Source: Leidyana gryllorum EB-2025a
Lineage: Eukaryota > Apicomplexa
DNA: 64,000 bases
Direction: 5' to 3'
Assembly: GCA_048772705.1 (NCBI GenBank)
Contig: JBLWGC010000121.1
Coordinates: 62,001-126,000, forward strand
The notes under the pieces were generated by a model, which ran no database searches, had not been told where the DNA came from, and saw only the letters and a list, made by a program, of their open reading frames with translations. This document shows, piece by piece, positions 34,847 through 46,400 of this stretch. Each line of letters begins with the position of its first letter. Within the stretch, counting starts at the first letter, position 1. A program made the translations under genes and the position numbers.

Positions 34847-36223
34847 ATGTCCCGACTGCGTGTTCAACTGGGATCAGGCGAGGAGACCACACTCGTGTGT
34901 TTGTCGCCTGGGAGTGATGCCGATCTTATTTCTATCAAAGGTCTTTCTGCAGCCGGTGTGGCTGAAGCGGATCTGAAACCAGCCACACACTCATTGGCTG
35001 ATGGCCGATCAGTTCCCATAGAATGTGTCGGAATCGCTTGCGTTAAAGTCAGAGTTAATCGAATCAGCAAGAAACACAAATTCTATGTGGTAAGAGACAT
35101 GCGATACGATTTGGTGCTGGGCCGTCCTGGTATGGAGAATTTTCAAATCGCCCTCACACAGCCCCAACGCCAAATGATGAGTCCCTTGTGTACCCTGGCA
35201 CCCTTACTGCCTAAAGGCTGCACTGAAGCAGCCAGCATTACTGCCTTTTTGAACAACAACGCACGCTTTTGGTCTGGACCACAGACGCAGACCGGAGTGA
35301 TCGAGTCTCGGATCGTTACTTTCCGTACAAAACCAATTTCTATGGCTTGGATTCCTTGGCCTGAACCGCAGGCTACCAGGTTGCGCAAATTGCTCGATCA
35401 GCTCATCAATGAGGGGATAGTTGAAGAGTCCAATAGTTCATGGGCAGCACGGGTCATCACTGACGCTGCCATAGACGAGAATAATGTCATGTTCTTAGTC
35501 AATTTTAGTGCTTTGAATCGCAAGATTCAACGTCTGGTGCCGTGGGCACAGCCTGAACGACCCGGCTGGGATGTCTTCTATGAATCCAAATACTTTTCAA
35601 CGTTCCGTATCAAGAATCCCTACTATAGCATCCCCCTCGAAGCGAATAGCAGGGAGAAGACTGCATTCCTCACGCCGTACGGAAGGTATCACTTCACAGT
35701 ACTGCCTATCGGTTTGGTCAAAGCCGACGGTTGCTTTCAAATCCTCATGGATTCCATTCTCAACCACTGCCGATACCGCACCGTTAGAGAATACCGAGGC
35801 ACCATCTTAGTCGGAGGCCGCACAGCTGCCGAATGCAGCCACGGCACGCTCGTAGTCCTCCGCACACTGAAACTCGCCGGCCTCCAGATCGATCGTTCAT
35901 CACTGCAATGCCTCAAAACCGAAATAGACTTCATGGGATACAGAGTGTCAGACGGGTATGCCTACATCCCGGGAGAAATTGAGAACAAGGTGCTCAACAG
36001 CTCCACTCCCGAAAACAAGACAGACCTTCAAAACTTCCTCTCCCTTCTCACGCCTTATGCCAACTTTATCGAGGATTGGGATGTCCTCACTCGAGACCTC
36101 GCGCTGCAAACAAGCATGGGCATCGAGCAATATGTCTGGGGCAAGAAACAGCAGGTTGCCTTCGATTCTCTCAAACGTTCGCTTGCGTGTAGACCGTCCA
36201 TTCCGCTAAGTTCGTGCGTATGA
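34847..36223 (+). mobile_element. Partial Ty3/gypsy-type retroelement pol (fossil)
   Basis: A single open frame of about 458 residues with a retropepsin-like region near the N-terminus (around the block YDLVLGRPGM) followed by a reverse transcriptase of Ty3/gypsy type (IKNPYYSIPLEANSREKTAF, YGRYHFTVLPIGL, and a thumb region). No gag, RNase H, integrase, flanking LTRs or clear target duplication are seen, so it is a broken, partial copy. It ends 19 nt before the end of the convergent Notchless gene. It may be an old fragment or a gene taken over by the host, and the sequence alone does not decide. Confidence 0.75.
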
Positions 36224-36242
36224 TCCAAGTTTCGATTTTTCG

Positions 36243-37991
36243 TCAATGGGACCATAGATACACTTTCTTATCTCGCCCTCCACTTCCAACGCGTCTCCCG
36301 TCGGGACTCCAATCGACCGCAAACACCTACCACATCAAAACCGATAATCGAATCCAATCCAACAGCGAATCTTACCTCGTCAGCATGACCGGGTAACTCC
36401 TGTAGCACCTTCAGCTCTTTTCCCGTCGCCTTCCACACCTTTAACGTCGAGTCCGCGCTCCCACTCACAAACATCGTACTATCCGGAGACCACGATACTT
36501 GATGCACATTCCCCACGTGCCCACGGAAAGTAGTCATGTATTGGCCCGTACGCCCGTCCCACAACTTGATGCACGAATCGCAACCCGCTGATGCAATGTG
36601 CTGTCCACTCGGCGAGAAACTGACAGACAGAACCGCTCTTTGGTGACCCGTCATTTTCGCCAGAGGTTTGGAAGATTTCAGCAAGTCCCACATCGCCAAT
36701 GTATTATCATCGGAACAAGTGACCACTCTTTCGCTTCCGATCCGCTCATATCCCTTCTGGAACGCCGCATCAGCAGCACTGAACATCTCGGTATCACTGC
36801 TCCATGTAGTACGACCTTTGTGCCCAAAGGCACCGCCTCGACAGATCTGCACAACAGTTAGTCACCGCACCCGTACTCGAAACGCTACTTACCGCTTCGG
36901 TGTTGGTGCTCAATGTGTTGACCCAGTGCCCGTGGCACTTTATGTTCCTAAGCAAACGGCCGTCTCGCGCGCTCCACACACGCACGCTCAAATCGCGCCC
37001 AGCTGAGTACACAAACGGCCCTTCAACTTGTTTACCCTCGAATTTGCCCTGCATCATGGCACTCCACTTGACGCTGGTGCACATAGTGCTGTGCCCATCC
37101 AGATGCAGCAAAGCATTTCCTTGAACAACATCCCAGATTTTGATACTTCCATCTCGGGCAGCACTCAGTAGCGTAGGAGCTCCTGAGCTCCAGTGTGCGT
37201 GTAAGTGCACAGGCTGGAAAGCCAGGGAAACGACTGTGTGACGGTGTCCAGTGAGCACGGCAGTTGGCTGGACGTCCTTTTTGCCCTTGAGAAGATCTTC
37301 GACCCGCCATATTCTGATGGTCTTGTCCTCACTGCCAGTGGCGAGCCAGCGGCAGTCCCCACTCCAGGCCAAGCACTCAACTACACGGGTGTGGCCATTG
37401 AGGGTGGCCAAGGGGGTGGTGGTATCGAGGTCCCACAAGCGTGCTGTGCAGTCGCCGGCACCTGTTGCGAGCCAGGCTCCATCAGGGGAGAACTGGCAGC
37501 AGACGATGTTGCCAGTGTGGCCTTCGAGAGATCCGGAGAGGCGCGAGACGGGTCTTACACGGAAGTCTGCCATGGCATAATAGGATATGTTGAGGACGGA
37601 CTCGGTGGACATCTCGATTCCCTCTTTGATACCGTTGAGAAAGGCTTTCTCAATGGACTCTGCAACCTCCAATCCGGTATCTGAGAGGACCAAGCGGAAT
37701 TCGTCTTCGGCTTGATCATCTCCGAGGGAGGCGTGTAGGATGCTGACGAGGTCCTCGCGCGAGATACTGTGTTTGGGTACTTTAGTGATTGGGGGCGCAA
37801 AAGATTAATTTACCTCAGGGGGACAGACTGCTCATCGCCGACGGGTTCTCCATTGTTATTGCAGAATTTTATGAGAACCTGCGTTGAGAGTATAGTGAGT
37901 TGAGAGAGGTGTTTCTTACCGAATCCCCAAACTCTTCTGGCAGCTTCTCGGCGACGGTCTCAGTCTTTCTCTTCTTGGCGAATCGCACCAT
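36243..37991 (-). CDS. NLE1: Notchless-type WD40 ribosome assembly factor (NLE1/Rsa4)
   Basis: Pre-60S factor whose N-terminal MIDAS-binding domain is pulled by the Rea1/midasin ATPase. Exons 37920-37991, 37814-37878, 36893-37766, 36376-36846 and 36243-36326, 521 residues. The N-terminal NLE domain includes VLIKFCNNNGEPVG. Eight WD40 blades follow, starting with SLEGHTGNIVCCQFSPDG. The family-specific GHGHWVN-like CHGHWVNTLS is followed by ICRGGAFGHKG across an intron. The last blade reads VDWSPDGRRVGSGGRDKK and sits in a small final exon recognised by phase and family match. The start MVRFAKKRKTE is a basic leader. Divergent from the chromodomain gene with about 118 nt between starts. Confidence 0.95.
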
Positions 37992-38109
37992 CGGCAAAAA
38001 TTTACCCCACCTCCGAGATGAACGCTTGAGTGGTCGGGTACTTGTAGGCCATCTGTAGGTCGGTGTTGAGTTGCATGACTATAGTGCACCTTCAACTGCA
38101 TAAATTTTG

Positions 38110-40353
38110 ATGCCGCCAGAGGGTGGTAACTCCGTCTCGGCGAGGAGGCTGTTACGGCACGATGAGTTGTGGAAGGGTGTAGGATGTCCGCAGGATCCGG
38201 GGGTGTTTCTGATGACAATGTCTGCGGCGATGGGTACGTTGAAGCAGCACAATGGCCGGGCCCTGCACAAGCTCATGATGGGAATGGCCAGTGGGCCGCC
38301 TTATTTGCCAATGACTATATTCGAAGGTGAACCTTATGTTAAGCAATTGAAACCGGCGTTTGCCGATTGGGTCAAACAAGCGAACAATAAGGGTATCAAG
38401 TACATAATTGGTGTTGGGTCTGACAGCAACTTACCGCGACCTGCACTGGCAGTACCCTACCATCCTCCGCCCCCTACCGGATTACCGCGATATAGCCTAC
38501 AAGGTTCATCCTTCCTCCCCGCCCCAGCAATGATGGCCCCGCCCCTCGCCACCGTACTAGTTAGACCACCACCACCCACACTCAACCGTCCCCCCCTCGT
38601 CGCCGTGAGTGCAGGACCCGGAGGCGTCACCGAGTACCATCCCCACATCTCTCAAAGCCGGCCGCCGGCTGTTCAGCGCCTGCAGCCGAGAGGTCCGAGT
38701 CTCTTTGACCCACTGCCCCCGCTGGAGGACCGTCCGTCATCACAGTGGCGCAGAACGTTCCCCGAGCAGCCTCAGAGTCCGGGGGGAGACCCCAAAAACC
38801 TCTCTACTTCGGCTCAATACGCTGCGACCCAATCACGCCGTCCTTCTGCGCGAAATGAGGGCGCGCGTCATCGTCGTCGTCCCTCCTCCACTCTCTCCTC
38901 CAATGCCAAACAGACTCATCAATCCTCCTCGGAGTCTCACAATGCTTCACACCCCGCAACCTCAAAAGCCACAGTCCCTCCCGCAACCCGTCTGGCTACG
39001 GGGAATACAGAATTTACTATCGTAGATCTTTGCTCCTCGGCGGCGGAAGACAGCCCCTCCCCTCCGGCTCGGAAGAAGGCGCGGCCAATGGTGCCCCCGG
39101 CAGGAGACCAACAATCTGTGCCGCCCGTTGAACCGCAACCACCGCTCCCCGTCTGTCAAGGCTCCCCGTTCACCAGGGCTCTGCAGCAACAAACCGCAGC
39201 CTATCTGGCGGCTGCCAACGACTTGGCACAGCAAAACGGACGACACTACACATCAACTTTCCACCACCACCACCACCAATGGGGGGAACCAGCGACGGAG
39301 ACAGTAAGAGATGCGATCGTCTCGTCGGATGACATTGAAATTGTTGGAATCGATCGAGTGGGCGTCAGAGAGGCGCAGACCGCCGTGTCGCGGAGACCCC
39401 GTGGCAGACCTCGCAAGACTGCTCGCATACCGCCGCCGCCCACTGAGACCAATAGTGCTCAAATAGTCCCCAGTGACAGCGACAATGCTCCGCTGATCAA
39501 TATACCCGTTGAGTCCAACGCTATATATACGATGGAAGCCATCGTCGGATGGAGACTGTGCCCAGTGCGTAAGGGAGCTCTGTTCAAAATCCGATGGAAA
39601 GGATACGACCCCTCGGAGGACACCTGGGAGACGGAAGACAAAATTCGCGAAGCGGACGCTCTGGACTTGGTGTACAAGTTCTACGTAGACTGGAACAAAA
39701 GTCATCCAAGCGACCAGTTTTACATTTCCGATGAGATCGTCGAGGCGGGCCGCAGGGCTGCTGAGGAGGCCGCTTCTCGAGACGAGAGAGCAGAGAAAGA
39801 GTCCGAAGCCACACAGAGTATCGTATCGACCTCCAGCCGCAGGTCTCGCAAGCGTCAACGGCGGCCCGTGTCGATGACCAACGCTGCCGCTGACAGTTCA
39901 CTGTCCGTCTCATCAATCTCCACTCAGAGAAAGCGCAGAGGCTTTCCAAGTCCTTCCTCGGCGGTGGCCATTGTGGAGAGATCAGTGGTCAGGCTGCCGC
40001 CCGTAGCTCCCCGGCCCACAGAGACCCCGCCCAAGAGGGGCCGCGTGAGCCTCGCTGAGGAGGTGGAAATTCAGCCTGAGCCCGACCTGCCTGTGCTGGA
40101 GGAAGTTGCTGATCTCCCCGCAGTCCGGCCACTGGGCGTGGCAGCCAAGTCAGGAGGCTTCCATTTGCACCGAACGCGTACTCATCTTAGCAATGACACC
40201 ATTTCAGAGTCGGCAGACGACGTCGAAGAGGAGGAGGGAGAAGACTGGCGGTTGCCAACGGATGCATCAGAATCGGACGTAGAAGAAGAAGCGGATTTAG
40301 ATGCAACAGAGACTGACAATGAGATTCTGAATAGCAGAGTGGTTGTTGATTAA
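38110..40353 (+). CDS. AT-hook and chromodomain protein
   Basis: Single-exon frame of 747 residues. The N-terminal 110 residues are ordered (for example LHKLMMGMASGPPYLPMTIF and WVKQANNKGIKYIIGVG) and unrecognised. Then comes a long Pro/Ser-rich linker with a His5 run near 39262. An AT-hook core (RRPRGRPRKTARI) at about 39390-39430 is followed by a chromodomain at about 39525-39700. Its features are YTMEAIVGWRL, the aromatic strand LFKIRWKGYDPSEDTWE, and a C-terminal helix, matching the methyl-lysine-binding fold. Acidic Ser/Glu-rich C-terminal region. Likely a chromatin reader. The chromodomain linked to a retroelement integrase was considered, but no integrase is present. Confidence 0.8.
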   Translation: MPPEGGNSVSARRLLRHDELWKGVGCPQDPGVFLMTMSAAMGTLKQHNGRALHKLMMGMASGPPYLPMTIFEGEPYVKQLKPAFADWVKQANNKGIKYIIGVGSDSNLPRPALAVPYHPPPPTGLPRYSLQGSSFLPAPAMMAPPLATVLVRPPPPTLNRPPLVAVSAGPGGVTEYHPHISQSRPPAVQRLQPRGPSLFDPLPPLEDRPSSQWRRTFPEQPQSPGGDPKNLSTSAQYAATQSRRPSARNEGARHRRRPSSTLSSNAKQTHQSSSESHNASHPATSKATVPPATRLATGNTEFTIVDLCSSAAEDSPSPPARKKARPMVPPAGDQQSVPPVEPQPPLPVCQGSPFTRALQQQTAAYLAAANDLAQQNGRHYTSTFHHHHHQWGEPATETVRDAIVSSDDIEIVGIDRVGVREAQTAVSRRPRGRPRKTARIPPPPTETNSAQIVPSDSDNAPLINIPVESNAIYTMEAIVGWRLCPVRKGALFKIRWKGYDPSEDTWETEDKIREADALDLVYKFYVDWNKSHPSDQFYISDEIVEAGRRAAEEAASRDERAEKESEATQSIVSTSSRRSRKRQRRPVSMTNAAADSSLSVSSISTQRKRRGFPSPSSAVAIVERSVVRLPPVAPRPTETPPKRGRVSLAEEVEIQPEPDLPVLEEVADLPAVRPLGVAAKSGGFHLHRTRTHLSNDTISESADDVEEEEGEDWRLPTDASESDVEEEADLDATETDNEILNSRVVVD

Positions 40354-40442
40354 AGAAGACGAAGAAGAAGAAAGAGTCAATAAAATGGGGCAATAATGTA
40401 TATATATTCAAATGAGAAAGGAGCTTATTATATCAACAGTCT

Positions 40443-43400
40443 CTAAGTTCTGTCGTGACGACGCTTTCGAGTTCGAATCCCTCGACACATTTCTGATGGC
40501 ATTTGTGGAATCGTAACAGGCCGAGCAGTCGAGGCGTGCTCGCGCAGCCTCTGCTGCTGCCACTCTTCAGCTGACCAAGAATTCTCGGACTTCTCTTCCT
40601 CTTCCGGTACCACGATGTGCCGCTCCTCACTATTCAGAGCGGTATTGTGCTTCGCAGCATCCTGCGTCTCTCTGGGATGGACTATGCCCGAGTGGAAGGG
40701 CTGATGCATATGCAGATTCTCGTCGGTCGCAGGCACATCATGGACGTTCTCCTGGCGAGCCAACCGGGCAACTCGCTCCACAGCCGATATCGTTGAACTG
40801 CTCTCTGAGATTTCGTCGTCAGCCGCGTCGCCATTCCGTTGTCTCTGCCATTTCCGGACAGCGTCGAAATCAGACGTCGGAATCTCCATCAAACGCTCTC
40901 CCAACAATAGCGTCCGTGTCTCCACACTGTTGCTGACTTCGCCTTGTCCAAGATAGGATAGATTGGCGGTCACATATTCTGCCAACAGATCAAACTGCTT
41001 CAGATAAGACTGCTCCGCTCGACTCTTATAGAAGAACTTCCACAGAATCATAATGATGATAACCAGTAGAATCATAAAGGCGAAGAACGCCACCAACGAA
41101 ATGATACCCGTCGTCGAAAACAGTGTTGCCAACATCTTCTGTACTGTACCGGGACCCCCGAGAGGATCTATCGTCTTCCCCTGTATGCACCGGAACGAAG
41201 GCTGACTCCAGACACTCTCTCGCAGACACCGAATGTTCACTCCCGTCGTCGCGTCACTGCTCGGCGGCACTGGGAAGAATCCGCTCGCACACTTCACATT
41301 CCGAATCGCGCCATACCGGCAGTCCTCGCTATTGGTGATTATATAACCGCCTTCCAGAGCCCAGATCGGTACTTCAGGACACGGAGGCTGGCAGTCCAAG
41401 TTGGATTTGCTCCACTTTCCGTTCCGACATGTGGTCACATCGACAGCCGATCCGGAAGTCACGTTAGCGCTGTGTCCCTCGGCACAACTCAAAAGTACGG
41501 CCGAACCGCTTCTGTACTTTGTACCACTCGCCAAAGTGACCTGTTGCTCCAGCGTCGAAGGAGGGAAAAGCTTGGTGAGATTGTTGTTGGACGCAGGCTG
41601 CACATACACGGACGCACTGTTCAGTCCCAAAGCTGTCAGTGGGTCGCCCGAACACGGCCGTTCACAGTTGTAGCCAGATGGATTGGTCCACACTCCATTT
41701 TCACACCTCAACTTCCCCGACTTGTTGTTAGAGCTGACGTATCCGCCCAAACAACTGACCGTCATTTCAGTACCATCAGCGATGCTCTTCGACGTCAGTT
41801 CTGAGGAGCTCCCAATAACCATTCCTTTCGAGCTCAGTTGCCACAGGGCTTCGCTAGAACAGGAAGCGGCACTCCGAGAGGCAGCCAAGTTGTCCAATCC
41901 CCAACTTCCTTGAACTTGGTTCAGATTGACCGAAGCTGCCGTCAGGGAATGCATAGCACTGGCAGTGGGTCGTCGCGTGTCGTTGACAACGTCTGACCAG
42001 AAGGCTGGTAACTCGCTCAGAATAGTCATCACCTTCTCCGGCAGCGTGGTTTTGATGTGTGCAGTATCCAGAGGTAAACGGCCGGCATCAACGTCAATTT
42101 GCAGCAACGAACTGCCAACCTCGTCCGAGGTCCAAACCAGTCGTGCAATGTCGGACGGAACCAAGTCTAGTATCTGGCTGAACCTTTCACGTGCCTCTGA
42201 TGTTTGTAACCAATCCTCCACGGAGCCTTGATACCCATGTGGAAACAGTGTGTTGTCTTGTGCAGCGGCTGCGAGTCTTCGAACGCTGGCGGCTGCGCTG
42301 CTTGATCGAACATTTTCAATATCTACTATAAACGAATGGTATTTGTAGGAGACACCATTAGCACACGATCGATCCAGGTTTACGCCACAGTCGAGTTCAT
42401 AGAACGCAGGCGAGCGTTCGAGGTTGAAAGCATCGTAGAAAGTCAAATTGGCGCTGTCATTGATCACATCCGGGTAGGCCGCCGTCCAATCCGCCCAGAT
42501 ATCGTGCATCAATTCCTTTTGCGTTTGCAGTGTGGCTCGCAAACTCTCGAGGGCTGCCGTGTAGCAGCAGCCATTGGTTTCAAGACACATTTTCATTCGG
42601 GCTTTGCAGTTGTTCTCCTTTGAAGCGCAACTGAAGGATTTTAGGAGAGGGTTACAGCTGTCGCTCAGTGATCGCAGACACATGGCGTTCAGATATCGAT
42701 TGAATGCATCGGGATACATATTCCAAGCGATGCAGTCGGTACCATCGAACCCGCAGCCGGGATTGAAACAGTCCCAGTCACAAGATCCATCAGACAAGAA
42801 TGATGAGGCACAGGTTCCACAATTGGTGGCTTCGAATGGAGGTCGGGTGATGTTGAAGACTTGACTATACACAGCTAAGGGAGGTGTTTTGGTCATTATA
42901 TTGTGGCAGACACTATTCATATTGTTCTGCTGACACGCCCATCTGCCATAATGATTCATCATCGATCCGAGGGTCAGGTGGCGCGGTGATCTGAGATCAC
43001 GTCCGTGTTGTCGTATGAGGCTGCCCAGTTTGCGCACGACCGTACTGTAGCATCCGTGGCCGCACGCGTTGCTCAATAAATTGGGTCTCTCGATCGGATC
43101 CGCGTCAGAGAGTAGCTGGAGAGACTGTTGGCAATATGAGCCCTCTGATTTGACACACATCAGGTCCAAGAAACGCTCGCCATATTTCTCAATGTCGAAC
43201 ATGAAGTGTCCATTTCTATCGGCAGCGGTGGCTTCTGATAGACGTCTGACGGGAGTGAGATCCGCATAGAGCGGGGATTGCCATTCTTGCATCTCTTCCA
43301 GAATGCGGCTCGCCTGCACCTCCAAAGTCTGGCGTAGCGCGCTTAGGCGTCTGACAGGGGCGAGTCGATCAGCCAATTTGGACATTGTTTTCGACTCGAC

Positions 43401-46400
43401 GGCTTGGAGTAAGCGTCTGACGCGATATTGTTGGTTCAGCTGTTGGAGCATCCGAGCGTCCTCGTTGACGGGTGCATCTCCGCCTGTCGATGCAGTGTCA
43501 ACACCTTCTTCCTTCAAGCGGTGGGTACTATAACCGGCGGTGATGGTTGAGACAGCTTTGATGAACCGGAAATGATTGCGCATACAGCTATCGCGATCGC
43601 AGTGTCTGTCCAAAAACTCGGCGCTCTTCTGGGCAAACTTCTCCAAGCCAACCGAGGCGAGATCGCTGTCCAGTTTGAGCAAACAGAAGGAGCCGTCTTG
43701 TGGGTCAATGGCACACGCACTCTCGAATAGCTCCACAGTGAGGTCTCCGGCTTGGCACGCCCACTGTCCTTTCTTGCGATAGGGGTACATGGCGGTCTTT
43801 AGTCGGGCCAAACAACTCGGCACCCCGACCTCCACTTCGGGGAGACGGCAGAACTGGATGAGATCATCGACACTGGGAGTCTGGGAGAACAGGATTGCTC
43901 CGCATTCACTGTCCAAAAACGAGTCCAAAACAGTGATCACTTCACAGCACGGCCGGCTGTCCACATCGCAGTCTCTCAGCACCTCGGCCATGGGTCCCAG
44001 AACAGTTCCGTGACCATCGACTGAGAAGTATCTGCCTCTCAGTCGATTGGAAGTGATGTTGAAGGAGTCTTCAACTCGGGGCTCCAATCCAGAAATGAGG
44101 TCACTGCTTGAGAGAGCTGTGTTTGGTGCCGGTTTCACTCCATTCAACTTGAAAACGCGTCTCGAGTAGAAGCCTTCTTGTCCGGCCCGAAGCCCTTCGT
44201 TCCAGAGTGTCAAACTCACATTCTGTTTCTCTAAGGGGATCAGTTCTGCGGCAGCCGCTGCAGCCGTGGTGTCAAAACTGAGGCCCGCTGTAGAGTCCTC
44301 AACTTCTTCGCCATCTGCGGTACCCTCGGTGTCAGTGGTACCGGCGACCATGAAAGAAGATCCCGAGTCGGAGGCTGGCCCTTGAAGGTACACTTCAACT
44401 GGTCGACTGCTGACAAAGGACAGAGCATCCTGACTGAACTTGGATTTCTTCTCTCCGGCTTGAGTCCAATTGCTCCACACTTCCGTGGGCCACTTGGTGA
44501 GCTCATCTTTGAGGATTGTGGTCAGATGTTTGGACATGGTGAACTTGGGACTCAGAGCGTCGGCCAACTCTTCCAGGAGCTCTTCGGTTTCAGGGGTGAC
44601 TCGAATCAACAAATTAGCCTTCAAACAGTCTGTGCCGAGCGGGTCGTCTTCATCGGCCAGCGTCGCCATGTACTCTGCCATACGCGCAGTGGCCTCCTCG
44701 CAAGTGTCACAAGTAACGGGACAGGCGTCGGAGACCAATGCATCCTCAGGGATGCCTTCCGGCAGAGCCATTCCATTCAAACCGGCCAAGTAGCTCAAAC
44801 TCTGGTCACATCCGAGGCCAGCGAGCATTTTACATCCGAAACCCATCGACTCGACCAACGTGTTGTCCACACACTCCGCCGAAGAAGTCGTCGACATAGC
44901 CGCGCACGAGCCTCCCGCGGATATCCTGCGAGAATGAGACGTTTGGGTCAGAGCATTGGAGACGTTTGGGTAAGGGGGTGGGTTGAAGACACATTGCAGA
45001 AGAGCACGACCAATTTTGGTCGTCGGATCGGTTCCCAACAAGCGACTCACCTGTAGTAATCTTCGGTGAGACCGGGTCGCAGCGCTTCGAAACCGTCTAT
45101 AACAGTGTCGAGAAGTACCGGGAGGATGTTGTGGTCAAAGTCTTCGCCATGGCTGAGCCCCAGGGTGCCGGCCCAGACTTCGATAGTCTCCTCCTCACAC
45201 TTTGTGTTCGGCTCGCTCCAATCTCCATCATGACAACTGATGACCTCAGGGCTAACTGCAGAAGATTGATAACCGTCTGCACACATTACAGCTCGTTGGG
45301 CGCCATGTCCAAAGTCCTCGGTGGAGCCAACAGCTGCGGTTGTCATTCCCTTCGAGAGGGTTTTGAGGAAAGCTGAAGAACAGGAGCGGCAGGGGCGACA
45401 GCTGCCACCGCAATCGATGCCGAGCTCATCGCCATTCATATAGCCGTCGTCACAGGCCGCCTCTGTTGGGAAGAGAGTGTGTCGTGAGTTGGCCTCGATC
45501 GACTGTGTCGACTCACCTCCACAGAAGAGACAAGATTTCGCACAAAGATCCATTATTCTCATCCCAGCCGGCAGGAGGGCGGCAACTGGCAGATTACCGG
45601 CAATGGAGCTGATTTCAGTCATACAACCTGAACCACTTCCACCAGCCATGCTGATAACTTGGTCACAGCTCAGCCCCACTGCGCTCAATATGGGGCTGTC
45701 TTCACATGTAGTAGCAACAACGGTGGGTTGACCTTCTTTACAAATACCGCAAGTCTTGGGACAAGCTTCTTTGACCAGAGCATCAACAGCGAGCCCAGCG
45801 GGCATCGAGTGACCGGTGCCGATCAACTCCAACACTGGAGTCTCGCAACCCAATGCTCCGTACTGAATGAAAAGTGTACAGGACCATCCCGATTGGGTCA
45901 AGAGAGGGTTGTCTTGACAACTAGAATCTATTGGGGCCACAACCCCAGGAGAAGTGGATACCGCCGGGGCGGTACCACCGGCAGCGACAGCGTAGTGTAC
46001 GGTGGTACCACAATAGCCACATGACAATCGACAAACGTGACCAACTGTGGCTTGAGCTAAAGACTCTGGAATCGAGGCCCGGATGACAGTCGAAGAAGTT
46101 AGCAGAGAGGAGCATCCATCAGTGGATATCAGTGTCGAGCACGAAGTCCCAAGAGTACCAGAAACAACAGAGGTATTATCAGCACACGCTTGAACTGGGG
46201 TCTCACAAGTACCACACGATCTGGGACAAACTTGATAAAGAGTCGTAGTAGCACCGTTTATATCATCAGGAAGAGATTTGAGCTTATTATGCCCCAACGA
46301 AGCTAAAGGAAGAGTGCAGTCTTTAACTTGACTTATTATTTCGCTACACGAGTATCCATACGTATCCTCCAACCACAGCGAATCATAACAAGGAGGTTGA

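Noticed and set aside
37205-37684. 159-residue plus-strand frame within Notchless
   Set aside because: Antisense to confirmed WD40 exons.
37992-38078. Short frame MQLNTDLQMAYKYPTTQ upstream of Notchless
   Set aside because: Could not be spliced in phase to the Notchless exons and is not conserved. Treated as leader sequence.
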